Source: UBA6054 sp963975575 (GTDB lineage Bacteria > Planctomycetota > Phycisphaerae > Phycisphaerales > UBA1924). From it: a DNA stretch of 64,000 bases. The translations under genes and the position numbers were made by a program. Positions within the stretch are counted from its first letter, which is position 1. Every line of letters starts with the position of its first letter. The stretch spans positions 310,001 to 374,000 of the forward strand of contig CAXBHL010000002.1 of the NCBI GenBank assembly GCA_963975575.1. Reading direction: 5' to 3'. Shown here in pieces: positions 34,838-44,969 of the stretch. Under the pieces are notes generated by a model. The model saw nothing but the letters and a program-made list of their open reading frames with translations, was not told the origin of the DNA and did no database searches.

Positions 34838-37405
34838 CTATTCGAGCATCGCGCGGATCTGCTCGGGGGTCATCCCCAGCTGCGCGAGGTGCTCGCGTGT
34901 CTGGGCCCTCAGATCGTCGGCGCCGGATGTGTCGCCGGTCCGCACGCGCCCGGAGATCCGCACGCTCATGGCGCTGACGAAGTTCATGGCGTGGCGCGGC
35001 TCGCGGAGGTTCCGGATCGCGTCCGCGCAGAGTTGCTCGGCGGCCGCGTGGTCTTCCAGATGGTGGCAGACCTGACCCAGGACAATCTGCGTGGAGGTGA
35101 TCTGGGCGTGCCCGGGGGGCCACAGGTCTTGCTTGAGCGCCAGCGCCCGCTCCAGCGCGGAGCGCGCCTCGACGAAACGCTCGGCGTACTGGTACAGCCG
35201 CCCGAGCTCGGCGAGGGCGTTGGCGTACTGGATCGATTCGTTGCCCATGCCGCGGGCCACCGACTCGAGGTCGGCCAGAGCAAAGGGGATGCCCTCCTCC
35301 GGACGTCCGAGCTTCCCGTAGATCCGTGCGAGCCCCCTGCGGATGGACTCGGTCGTGAAATGGTCGTACCCGAAAACGCGGATGGACCGCGCGTACGCCG
35401 TGTTCAAGAGTTCGGCGGTCGCTTCGGACGGGGCGTACGCCGTCATCGCGTCGCCGTACATGGACATGCTGTCGATGACGTACCCGTGATCGGGCGGGAA
35501 GTGGCTCGAGGCGAGCTCGTAGAGGCGTCGGTTGGTTTCGAGCTGATCGCCGGGCGTGGGACCGAAACGCTGCTGCATGCCCAGGGCGAACAGCGCGTGG
35601 TACATCTCGGAAGGATCGACGTCGGGCAGCGTCTCATAGACGGAGATGATGCGTTCCAGGTTCTCGATCGTTCCCTGCGATCGCTGGAGCACACGCAGGC
35701 GGCGGGGGTCTTCCTCGCCGAACAACTGCGCCGATTCTTCTTCCGCGAGGGCGATCTGTTCCTTCCACCCGTCCATCCCGTGGCCCCAGAGCAGGTCGTG
35801 GAGCCGGATGCGGAGCTCGATCACCTCCGCGCTCGGAACCCCGTAGAAATCAATGGCGAAATCGAGCGCACGCCGGACGGTCGCGGTACCCAGTTCGGGA
35901 TAGCCCGACTGGGTCTGGAAGCGGCCGATGCCCTCGAGCATGGGCAGCATCCGCTCGGGGTCATCGGCGAGGCCGCCGGCTGCCCGATCGGCGATGTCCT
36001 GCATGGCCGCACCGGTCAGGATCGGGGCGGACCCGCGCGCGTTGCTGTCCGCGGTGAGCAGGAGCATCTCGAGCATGAAGTCGCCGATGAAGGCGACCCG
36101 GTCGGTGCTGGCCCGGGCCCGGTCGCGTTCCACATTGGCCTCGTGCCACTTGAGCGCCGCAACCCCCATCGCTCCGAGCAGGGCGACGCCCAGCAAGCCC
36201 GCCAGCGAGACCGAGGCCCGGTGACGGCGCACAAACTTGCGTGAGAGATAGACGATGCTCGGGGGCGACGCGGAAACCGGGCGGCCGTCGAGGTACCGGC
36301 GGAGATCGTCGCCCATCGCCTGCGCGGAGGGGTAGCGCAGCTCCGGATCGTCCGCGCACGCCTTGAGCACGATCCGGTCCAGATCGCCGCGCAGGGACTT
36401 GGGGTGCGTGGTGGTTCGGCCCGTCCGTTCCGCGGCGATCTTGCTGGGGCGTGTGAGGCCGGACCCGGGGTCGCCGCCTCCGCTCGATCCGGCGGCCGGC
36501 ACGTCGCCCGCGAGCAGCTCGCACAGCATCGCCCCCATCGCGTACACGTCGACGCGGACGTCCCCTGTTTCTTTGCCGGTGCGTTGCTCGGGGCTCATGT
36601 ACCGCGGCGTCCCGAGCCGCACGTGGGCGCTGGTGTGCGGGCCGCCGGGATCGCTCTCGAGCAGCTTCGCGATGCCGAAGTCGATGACGCGCGGCCTCTG
36701 CTCGCCGCCCCGCGACTCGACGAGAATGTTCGCGGGCTTGAGGTCGCGATGGATCACCGCCCGCTGGTGGGCGTGCTGCACCGCGTCGCAGACCCGCGCC
36801 ATGAGCGCGACCCGCTGCCTCGTGGTCAGCCCCAAAGCCGTGCACGCCTCGCCCAGGGGCGCGGCGTCGATCAGCTCCATCGCCACGAACGGCTGGCCCT
36901 GGTCGGTCAACCCCGCGTCGTAGACCTTCGCGATCGACTCGTGGCTCATGCGCGCCAGCATGACCGACTCGGCCCGGAACCGCGCGATGGCGTCCTCGCC
37001 GACGAACTCACGCCGGAGCACCTTGATGGCGACCTCGCGATCGATCGGCGTCCGCTGCCGCGCCGCGTACACGATCCCGAACCCGCCGCGACCGAGCTCC
37101 CGCAGGATCTCATAGCCCGCCACGGTCGGCACGGGCACGCCAGCGTCCGACCCCGGCACCGTGTCGTGGGTCGCGGACGCTCCGGGACGGGGGCTGTCGT
37201 CCAGCAGGACGCCGGACGCCCGCTGATGAGCCGCCAGCAACGCCTCGACCGCGGAACGCACCGAGGGCGTCGCGGCGCGGAGCATGCGGCACGAGTCTTC
37301 GTCGCCGCCTCGGGAGCGGGCCTCGATGACCGCCCCGAAAAGCTCTTTGATCGCCGACAGCTCGGTTTCTGTTTGCCCGGCGCCCGCACGCCCGTCGTGC
37401 GTCAT
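34838..37405 (-). CDS. Membrane Ser/Thr protein kinase with C-terminal TPR-like repeats
   Basis: The 855-residue protein has an N-terminal helical region, a full eukaryotic-type kinase domain (about residues 97-370: GRGGFGIVY, VAIKVL, HRDLKPANIL, IDFGIAKLL and the APE-like YMSPEQ), one membrane segment (about 392-412) and a long extracytoplasmic region of TPR-like helices. It starts within the stop of the ECF sigma gene in ATGA. In Planctomycetes this sigma-kinase pairing is common, and the kinase is thought to control sigma activity by phosphorylation. Catalytic residues look intact. Confidence 0.93.
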   Translation of the reverse strand: MTHDGRAGAGQTETELSAIKELFGAVIEARSRGGDEDSCRMLRAATPSVRSAVEALLAAHQRASGVLLDDSPRPGASATHDTVPGSDAGVPVPTVAGYEILRELGRGGFGIVYAARQRTPIDREVAIKVLRREFVGEDAIARFRAESVMLARMSHESIAKVYDAGLTDQGQPFVAMELIDAAPLGEACTALGLTTRQRVALMARVCDAVQHAHQRAVIHRDLKPANILVESRGGEQRPRVIDFGIAKLLESDPGGPHTSAHVRLGTPRYMSPEQRTGKETGDVRVDVYAMGAMLCELLAGDVPAAGSSGGGDPGSGLTRPSKIAAERTGRTTTHPKSLRGDLDRIVLKACADDPELRYPSAQAMGDDLRRYLDGRPVSASPPSIVYLSRKFVRRHRASVSLAGLLGVALLGAMGVAALKWHEANVERDRARASTDRVAFIGDFMLEMLLLTADSNARGSAPILTGAAMQDIADRAAGGLADDPERMLPMLEGIGRFQTQSGYPELGTATVRRALDFAIDFYGVPSAEVIELRIRLHDLLWGHGMDGWKEQIALAEEESAQLFGEEDPRRLRVLQRSQGTIENLERIISVYETLPDVDPSEMYHALFALGMQQRFGPTPGDQLETNRRLYELASSHFPPDHGYVIDSMSMYGDAMTAYAPSEATAELLNTAYARSIRVFGYDHFTTESIRRGLARIYGKLGRPEEGIPFALADLESVARGMGNESIQYANALAELGRLYQYAERFVEARSALERALALKQDLWPPGHAQITSTQIVLGQVCHHLEDHAAAEQLCADAIRNLREPRHAMNFVSAMSVRISGRVRTGDTSGADDLRAQTREHLAQLGMTPEQIRAMLE

Positions 37406-38040
37406 GGGTCAACCCCGACCCGGTCGGCCGGCAGGTCGAGCAGTTGCTGGAGGCGTGCGCGGGCGAACTCCCAGTCCCGTTTGATGGTGCGCTCCGAGAC
37501 GCCCAGCATCTCGGCGATCTCGAGCAGGGACCGTCCCGCATAGAACCGCAGCTGGACCACGTCGGCGGAGCGCTTGTCCTCGGCCTCGAGGGTGTTCAGA
37601 GCCTCGTCGAGCGCCATCAGATCGTGCGGGTCCGCGTCCTGCGAGGCGATCTCGAGATCGGCGCTGATCACGTGCCGGCCCTTCCCGGGCGATCGCTTGG
37701 CGGCCGCCTTGCCGCGTGCGTGATCGATCAGAATGCGACGCATGGCGACCGACGCCGCCTTGAAGAACGCGTGACGGTGGGCGAAGCTCATTTCTGTCGG
37801 CGTCACCCCACCGAAGAGCCTCAGATAGGACTCGTTCACCAGCGCGGTCGCGCCCAGGGTGTGCCCGGGCCGCTCGTGCCGCATGAACGAGGCGGCGATC
37901 GTCCGCAGCTCGCGATAGACCTCCGTGAACAGCTGTTCCTGAGCCTGGGCGCGCCCCGATTGGGCACGCTCGATGAGCAGCGTGAGATCGCCCCGCGGCA
38001 GGCCGCGCTCCGGCCCCGGTTGTTCCCGATGCTCTGACAT
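37402..38040 (-). CDS. ECF sigma factor, TIGR02999-like
   Basis: I chose the ATG at 38040, which gives 212 residues, the normal size; the longer frame adds an unconserved N-terminus. Sigma region 2 lies at about residues 25-100 (LFTEVYRELRTIA, ALVNESYLRLF, HRHAFFKAASVAMRRIL), and region 4 at about 145-205 with an HTH (LLEIAEMLGVSERTIKRDW). The IDHAR and NESYLRL signatures are typical of the planctomycete/acidobacterial TIGR02999 group. No anti-sigma gene is present; the downstream overlapping kinase is the likely regulator. A TATACT -10-like element at 38102-38107 (minus strand) lies upstream. Confidence 0.92.
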   Translation of the reverse strand: MSEHREQPGPERGLPRGDLTLLIERAQSGRAQAQEQLFTEVYRELRTIAASFMRHERPGHTLGATALVNESYLRLFGGVTPTEMSFAHRHAFFKAASVAMRRILIDHARGKAAAKRSPGKGRHVISADLEIASQDADPHDLMALDEALNTLEAEDKRSADVVQLRFYAGRSLLEIAEMLGVSERTIKRDWEFARARLQQLLDLPADRVGVDP

Positions 38041-38321
38041 CGCAGCGCTGCCCCCGCCGGTCCGAGTGGTCCTCGCCCGCCCCCGTCGGCCGTCGGGGTG
38101 GAGTATACCAATCGGCCCGGGGCCGGCGCACGCTCTTTTCCTGTCCCGAGCGTGGTCGGAGCGGCTGGCGATGGGTGTCAACATGGGTTTGTTCCGAAGC
38201 AGGGGTTGAAGGAAAGCGGGCCGGCGAGCCGTACAAAGCGGCCGGACGGGACACCGCTGTCCGGCCCGGCACGCCCGCACCCGTGGAGGAACCCTTCTCA
38301 CGACCGGCCGATCCGGGGTGG

Positions 38322-40676
38322 TCAGCAGCCGAGCTGAAGCCGGCCGACAAAGATCGCGACGTCGAAGAAGTTCAGCAGCCCGTCATCGTTCAGGTCCGCC
38401 GCCGGATCCATCCCGTTGAACATCGCCAGATAGGCCGACAGGTCAAAGAAGTTGGCCAGGCCGTCCGCGTTGAGGTCGGCCAAACAGGTCACGAACACCT
38501 CGATCGAGTTGCTGCCGACGGTGACGTGGGCCCGGCGGTTGAACCCCATCCCGGAATCGTCGATGCCGTCGAAGGCGCCGCTGATGCTCGAGGCGGTGAG
38601 GATGGTCACGGTCTCGCCGACGGGGGCGTCGTTGTTCCCCGCCCAGTCCAGGACGAGCGTGCCGTCGAGGTGGGCATTGTCCAGCACGACGAACCTCTCG
38701 GAAGTGACCGGAGCGAGCACGTCGCCCATGTCGACCCGCAACGACGCGGTGCTCTCGAGCGTGAGCGAGCCCATCGTCGCCTGGTTGTCCTGGAACAAAC
38801 TCCAGATGTGCACTTCTCCGGCGCTGACGAGACTCACGTCGCTCAGGCTCGCATCCTCCTGAAAGAAGACGCGCTTCGAGCTCGAAACAGCCTTGATGGT
38901 GCCCTCGCCGATGAACGTCGCGTCCGGCCCGAACCAGGTCTCGCCGTCGACCTCCAGCACTCCGGAGATGGTGTTCACGCTCTGGTTGTTGAACTCGATC
39001 CGGTCGACAGGGTCGATCCCCGTGGTGCGGAGCAGCGAAACGCCCTGCGCCGTCAGATCGCCGGAGTTCGAGAAATCACTGAGCACAACGAACCCAGAGT
39101 TGAGGTGCATTGATCCGCGTTCCCCGTTCTGATCGCGGATGACAAGATTGACGTCGGCGTTGAGCACCTCCCGAACGCCCGCCCCGTCGCCGACGAAGAT
39201 GGACCCGGTGAAGAACTGGCTCGCCCCGTTCGCCTGCATGTTCATGACCAGGTCCCCGGTCTGAGCGCGCAGCACGCCGTTCGCGGGGCTGGAGTCTCCG
39301 TCCATATCGACGACACCCAACTGGAGCGTCCCGCCGTCCGCGGTAATCTCGCCGTTGTTGATCACGGCCGAGCCGATGACGCCGGTCCCCCGGACGGTGC
39401 CCGCGTTGTCGATGCGTCGCCCGGTGATCGCACCGGAGTCGAGCACGATCTGTCCGTTGCTCCGCCATGTGTCAGCGCCCGAGTGGGCCGCGACGTGCAG
39501 CGCCCCGTCGATGTTCAGCGTGCCGCCGAAGCTCGGGAACGCGCCGATATCGATCGATCCGACGTCCAGCGAGAGGGTCGAGCCGTTCGCGATGTTGACG
39601 ACCTTGTCGCCCGTGCCGTCCAGGTCGAACTCGCTCCCGGCTCCCATGCTGATGCTGGAAAGTCCGCCGGTGACGCTCAGGGTGCTGCCGGCCTTGGCCA
39701 GCTGAACCCGGGTGCCGGGCACGCTGGCCTGAACATTCAACGAATCGAAGATCAGCAAGCCGGCCGGCACGGAGAGGAACGCGTCCGCCTCCAGCGCGAC
39801 CGTCCCGCGCAGCGCGACGAGCGGCGCGTCGATGACTCCGTAGCCGGTCACCTCAACGTGCCCGTAGGAATCGACCGCCGACGCCTCGATCCGTGCGGTG
39901 CTCTGGCTGTTGAGCCCGCGCAGCTCCAGTTCCGAACCGTTCCCGGCGACAAAGGCCTGGTCGCTGACGAAGCGTGCGGTGCCGCCCAGGCCCGAGACGG
40001 AGATCCGTCCGCCCAGCGATCCGGCGTATGGCAGCTCGTTGTGGACGGTCTTGCCGTCCCAGACGATGATCGACGCGCCGGCGCTCGTCCAGTTCAGCCT
40101 CGACGTGCTCGACACGGTGCGCCGCATCCGGAGCGTGTCGCCCACCGCGCCGGCCATGGCCCAGATCGTGCCGGTGGTCAGGTCCATGTTCCCCGAGGTG
40201 CTGTTCATCTCAAGGATTCCCGTCCCCAGCACCCCGCCGTTGTTGGTGATGACCAGGGCCTCGTCGAACTGGGCAAGCCCGTTGTACATCGCGAGGATGC
40301 CCGCGGAGATCGTCAGCGTGTCGGTGTCGAAATCACGCGTGGATGGCGACTCGGTGACGCTCAGCGAACTGCCCGCTCCGATCAGCTGCGTGTCCGCGTT
40401 GACGAACACGGTGTTCCCGCCGCTGTAGACGGCCGCGCCGTTGAGGATGTTCAGCGTCCCGACGGCCAGGTTCTGGTTGAGCGTGGCCGACACGAGCTGG
40501 CCGCTGACGGTCGCCGTGTCCAGGATCGAGTCGGGGTACTGCCCCGCCGGCCCGTTCCACATGGCCGGGTTCTCCCAGGCCCCGCTCCCGGCCAGCCAGG
40601 TGAAGATGTCGGCCCGGGCCGAACCGGCGCCGGCCATGAGCATGCTTGCGAAGAGAACCCGTGAATGAGCCTGCAT
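38322..40676 (-). CDS. Secreted beta-rich protein with dockerin-type C-terminus
   Basis: The 784-residue product has a signal peptide (about residues 1-22, AGSARA) and starts with FTWLAGSGAWENPAMWN, typical of autotransporter-like and PEP-CTERM beta-solenoid proteins. Long runs of short beta strands with GxL/N turns follow to about 720. The C-terminus (about 730-784) holds two dockerin-like repeats with DLNADGLANFFDLSAYL and DLNDDGLLNFFDVAIF, which keep the DxNxDG calcium loops better than the other two dockerin proteins here, and ends in Cys. It is probably cell-surface or secreted; no enzyme motif is seen. It follows the ECF/kinase operon and could be a target. Confidence 0.85.
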   Translation of the reverse strand: MQAHSRVLFASMLMAGAGSARADIFTWLAGSGAWENPAMWNGPAGQYPDSILDTATVSGQLVSATLNQNLAVGTLNILNGAAVYSGGNTVFVNADTQLIGAGSSLSVTESPSTRDFDTDTLTISAGILAMYNGLAQFDEALVITNNGGVLGTGILEMNSTSGNMDLTTGTIWAMAGAVGDTLRMRRTVSSTSRLNWTSAGASIIVWDGKTVHNELPYAGSLGGRISVSGLGGTARFVSDQAFVAGNGSELELRGLNSQSTARIEASAVDSYGHVEVTGYGVIDAPLVALRGTVALEADAFLSVPAGLLIFDSLNVQASVPGTRVQLAKAGSTLSVTGGLSSISMGAGSEFDLDGTGDKVVNIANGSTLSLDVGSIDIGAFPSFGGTLNIDGALHVAAHSGADTWRSNGQIVLDSGAITGRRIDNAGTVRGTGVIGSAVINNGEITADGGTLQLGVVDMDGDSSPANGVLRAQTGDLVMNMQANGASQFFTGSIFVGDGAGVREVLNADVNLVIRDQNGERGSMHLNSGFVVLSDFSNSGDLTAQGVSLLRTTGIDPVDRIEFNNQSVNTISGVLEVDGETWFGPDATFIGEGTIKAVSSSKRVFFQEDASLSDVSLVSAGEVHIWSLFQDNQATMGSLTLESTASLRVDMGDVLAPVTSERFVVLDNAHLDGTLVLDWAGNNDAPVGETVTILTASSISGAFDGIDDSGMGFNRRAHVTVGSNSIEVFVTCLADLNADGLANFFDLSAYLAMFNGMDPAADLNDDGLLNFFDVAIFVGRLQLGC

Positions 40677-41016
40677 GGAAGATCCGATCGCTTGGGTGTC
40701 CTAGGTGCGTTCCACGCGAATCCGCACGCGTGCCACAACCCAAGCGAGATTTCCCGGCGGCAGGTGACATTGAATCCGTCAAAATGCCCTCCGGTGCCGC
40801 CCAACGCGGCCGCAACCGTCCCGCTCCCAAAAAAAGGGCCCCGTTCTCGGACGGGGAACGAGGCCAAAGCAATCGCCGGCAATCGGATCGACCCGGAGCA
40901 GCCCCTGCAGGGACGCGCTGGTCATCGGCACATGGAGATTCCAGCCACCGCACGCCGCTTGGCCCGCACCACCATCGCCTCCCGACCGCCCCGGGCGGCA
41001 CGGGCCCGTCGCTACA
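40677..41016. other. 340-bp intergenic region between the dockerin gene and the thiolase
   Basis: Divergent spacer without a supported gene. It contains an A7 tract (40829-40835) next to a small hairpin CCCCGT/ACGGGG (40839-40844 with 40851-40856), which read on the minus strand looks like a weak terminator, and a TACAAT -10-like element at 41013-41018 overlapping the first thiolase ATG. Confidence 0.5.
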
Positions 41017-42231
<1,215 letters not shown>

Positions 42232-42252
42232 GCCCCGCGCACCGCGGGCCGA

Positions 42253-43575
42253 TCAGGCGCCCGCGACCACCTTCTCGAACCCGCGCCGGAAGGCGTCCAC
42301 GAGCCCGTCGATCTCCGCCTCGCCCATCGGCGTGGACAGCGCGGACGAGCAGGTATTGATCAGCATGTACCCCTCGTCGAACATGTGATCGAGCAGCATC
42401 TTCAGCCGCCGGTTCTCATCCGCGGACAGGTACGCCTCGCGGTAGTTCCGCGGCGCGTGCGCCTTGACGTGCACCCGGAACATCGACCCAACCCCGGTCA
42501 CGCTCGCGCCAACGCCGGTCGAGCGGATCGCCTCGTTGATCCCGTCCACGGCCCGCGTGGCCAGGGCGTTGAGCCGTTGCACCGCGGCCTCGTCGAACCG
42601 CTCCATCGTCACCAGACCCGCGGTCATGCCGATCGGGTTCGCCGAGAACGTGCCCGAGTGCGGGAACAGGTACCGGCCCGACTTCGGGTTGAGCACGTCC
42701 ATCACGTCCGCACGCCCCGTCACCGCTCCGATCGGAAAGCCGCCCCCGATCATCTTGCCCAGCGCGGTCAGATCCGCGGTGAGCCCGTAGCGCGACTGCA
42801 GGCCGCCGAACTCGGACCGGAACGTGATCACCTCGTCGAGCACCAGCAGAACGTCGTTCCGCGTCGCCCAGTCGCGGATGGCCTCGACGAACGCCGGCTC
42901 CGCCGGGTTGAGCCCGACGCGGTGCGGCATCAGGTCCAGCACGATGCAGGCGAGCCGCTCGGCGTGCCGGTCGAGCAGCGCGATCGACCCCTCCGCGTCG
43001 TTGAAGGGGATCACCACGACGTCGTCCACCGCCGAACCGGGCGTCCCCGAGACCAGCGGCACGCCGGTGGGCCTGGCCGCGTCGCCCCAGCGGTCCGGCC
43101 CGGGCGCCTGGCTCACCTCCACGTAGTCGTACCCGCCGTGGTAGGCCCCCTCCGCCTTGGCGATCATCGGACGCCCCGTAAAGGCCCTCGCCGCTTTGAT
43201 CGCCACCATCACCGCCTCGGTGCCGGAGTTGACGAATCGCAGCCGCTCGAACCCGCTGTTGCGCGCGGTCAGCGCCTCGGCGTAGCGGATCTCGATCTCG
43301 GTGCCCATGTTGAACGCGGTGCCCCTGGCCAGCTGCTGCTCGACCGCCCGGATCATGACCGGGTCCGCGTGCCCGTGGATGAGCGAGGCCATGTTGTTGG
43401 CAAAGTCGATCCGAGTCACGCCCTCCACGTCCACCAGCCGGCAGCCCGACCCGTGATCGACGTAGAGCGGATGCGGCTCGCGCAGCACCGCGTTGCGGCT
43501 CACGCCCCCCGGCAGCACGCCCAGGGCCCGGGCGAAGAGTGCGGCACTCCTGGACGTTTCCACGTTCGTACTCAC
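42253..43575 (-). CDS. Class III PLP aminotransferase (glutamate-1-semialdehyde aminomutase-like)
   Basis: The 440-residue protein starts with a GTG that overlaps the preceding stop (GTGA). It has the fold-type I class III features: NSGTEAVMVAIKAAR for PLP phosphate, the VLLVLDEVITFR Asp that pairs with the pyridine nitrogen, and the LGKMIGGGFPIGA motif with the PLP-binding Lys near residue 268. It resembles glutamate-1-semialdehyde aminomutase relatives, a group that also includes beta-amino-acid transaminases. As the last gene behind KamA and the CoA-transferase genes, it may turn a beta-amino acid into a 3-oxoacid; this role is inferred from position. Confidence 0.88.
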   Translation of the reverse strand: MSTNVETSRSAALFARALGVLPGGVSRNAVLREPHPLYVDHGSGCRLVDVEGVTRIDFANNMASLIHGHADPVMIRAVEQQLARGTAFNMGTEIEIRYAEALTARNSGFERLRFVNSGTEAVMVAIKAARAFTGRPMIAKAEGAYHGGYDYVEVSQAPGPDRWGDAARPTGVPLVSGTPGSAVDDVVVIPFNDAEGSIALLDRHAERLACIVLDLMPHRVGLNPAEPAFVEAIRDWATRNDVLLVLDEVITFRSEFGGLQSRYGLTADLTALGKMIGGGFPIGAVTGRADVMDVLNPKSGRYLFPHSGTFSANPIGMTAGLVTMERFDEAAVQRLNALATRAVDGINEAIRSTGVGASVTGVGSMFRVHVKAHAPRNYREAYLSADENRRLKMLLDHMFDEGYMLINTCSSALSTPMGEAEIDGLVDAFRRGFEKVVAGA

Positions 43576-44255
43576 GCGAGCGACCCCCGTTGTTGGTGCG
43601 CCATCGGCAGCAGCGGCGCACCCGTGCGCCGCGCCACCTCGTCGAAGCCGACGCCCGGGCTCAGCTCCACCAGCCGGAAGCCCTCCGGCGTGATATCGAT
43701 CACCGCCAGCTCCGTGTACACCCGGTCGATCACCCGGCGCCCGGTCAGCGGATAGGTGCAGGACTCAACCAGCTTGGGCTCGCCGTGCTTCGTGCAGTGC
43801 TGGGTGATGACGTACACCGACTTGACCCCGGCCACCAGGTCCATGGCGCCGCCCACCGCGGGAATGGCGTCCGGCTCGCCGGTGGACCAGTTCGCGAGGT
43901 CTCCGTGCTGCGAGACCTGCATCGCGCCCAGCACGCAAAGATCGATGTGCCCGCCCCGGATCATCGCGAAGCTGTCCGCGTGGTGGAAGTACGCCGCCCC
44001 GGGGATGCTCGTCACCCGGCGCTTGCCCGCGTTGATCAGCTCCGGGTCGCCACCGCCCGCTTCCGGCGACGGCCCCATCCCGAGCAGACCGTTCTCGGTG
44101 TGGTAGATCAGCGTGCGGTCGTCCGGCACGAACCTGGCCACCAGCTCGGGGATCCCGATGCCCAGATTCACGTACGACCCGTTGGGGATGTCCCGCGCCA
44201 GCCGCTCGGCCATCTCCTCCCGCGTCCATCCGGCGATCTCGTGCTGTTCGGTCAT
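43572..44255 (-). CDS. 3-oxoacid CoA-transferase subunit B (PcaJ/ScoB-like)
   Basis: The 227-residue protein carries the beta-subunit signature, with the catalytic Glu in YHTENGLLGMGP near residue 50, and NLGIGIPELVA, SFAMIRGGHIDL and QVSQHGDLANW. This subunit forms the covalent glutamyl-CoA intermediate. It overlaps the subunit A gene upstream in ATGA and the aminotransferase downstream in GTGA. Succinyl-CoA is the usual CoA donor. The resemblance to PcaJ points to 3-oxoadipate or acetoacetate as acceptor, which is not settled by sequence. Confidence 0.92.
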   Translation of the reverse strand: MTEQHEIAGWTREEMAERLARDIPNGSYVNLGIGIPELVARFVPDDRTLIYHTENGLLGMGPSPEAGGGDPELINAGKRRVTSIPGAAYFHHADSFAMIRGGHIDLCVLGAMQVSQHGDLANWSTGEPDAIPAVGGAMDLVAGVKSVYVITQHCTKHGEPKLVESCTYPLTGRRVIDRVYTELAVIDITPEGFRLVELSPGVGFDEVARRTGAPLLPMAHQQRGSLA

Positions 44256-44962
44256 GGGTACGACACTCCCGCGGCCACCAGGTCCGACTCGTACACCGGG
44301 TTCGCCACCCCGACCACCCGAGCGACGAAAATGCCCGGTGTCACCACGATCTCCGGGTCGATGGCCCCCGGCTCGACGATCTCGTCAACCTGCACCATCG
44401 CGACCTTCGCCGCCATCGCCATCAGCGGCCCGAAGTTGCGGGCCGTCTTGTTGTATGTGACGTTGCCGAAGGTGTCCGCCCGCCGGCCCTTGATCAGCGC
44501 AAAGTCGGCCCGCAGCCCACGCTCGAGCACGTACTCACGCCCGTCGAACGACCGGCACTCTTTGCCCTCCGCCAGCGGCGTGCCCACCGCGGCCGGCGTG
44601 TAGAACGCCGGGATCCCCGCCCCGCCCGCGCGGATCCGTTCCGCCAGCGTTCCCTGCGGCACCAGCTCGAGCCGGGTCTTCCCGCTGCGGTACAACTCCG
44701 GGAACACCGTCGAGTTGGCCGTCCGCGGGAACGAGCAGATGATCTTGGAAACCCGCTCGGCCCTGAGCAGCGCCGCCAGCCCCACCTCACCGCTGCCGGT
44801 GTTGTTGCTGACGACCGTCAGGTCCTTGGCCCCCTGATCGATCAGCGCGTGGATCAGTTCGATCGGGCTGCCGGCCTCGCCGAACCCGCCGATCATGACC
44901 GTCGCGCCGTCGAACACGTCCGCGACGGCCTCCGCGACACTCGGCACTTCTTTGTTGATCAT
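44252..44962 (-). CDS. 3-oxoacid CoA-transferase subunit A (PcaI-like)
   Basis: The 236-residue protein has the alpha-subunit pattern with a glycine-rich start (ATVMIGGFGEAGSP), VVSNNTGSGEVGLAALL, CSFPRTANSTVF, LVPQGTLAERIRAGGAGI and YNKTARNFGP. The order and spacing match PcaI more closely than AtoD as I know these families. It starts 7 bp after the KamA stop and overlaps subunit B. Together the two subunits should convert a 3-oxoacid to its CoA ester. Confidence 0.92.
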   Translation of the reverse strand: MINKEVPSVAEAVADVFDGATVMIGGFGEAGSPIELIHALIDQGAKDLTVVSNNTGSGEVGLAALLRAERVSKIICSFPRTANSTVFPELYRSGKTRLELVPQGTLAERIRAGGAGIPAFYTPAAVGTPLAEGKECRSFDGREYVLERGLRADFALIKGRRADTFGNVTYNKTARNFGPLMAMAAKVAMVQVDEIVEPGAIDPEIVVTPGIFVARVVGVANPVYESDLVAAGVSYP

Positions 44963-44969
44963 CGCTGTC

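Noticed and set aside
40829..40856. A7 tract and CCCCGT/ACGGGG hairpin as a terminator
   Set aside because: It would terminate minus-strand transcripts upstream of the dockerin gene, where no gene ends; the stem is only 6 bp.
42235..42250. CCCGCG/CGCGGG palindrome between the thiolase and aminotransferase as a terminator
   Set aside because: Six-bp stem in a very G+C-rich context with no T-run on either strand.
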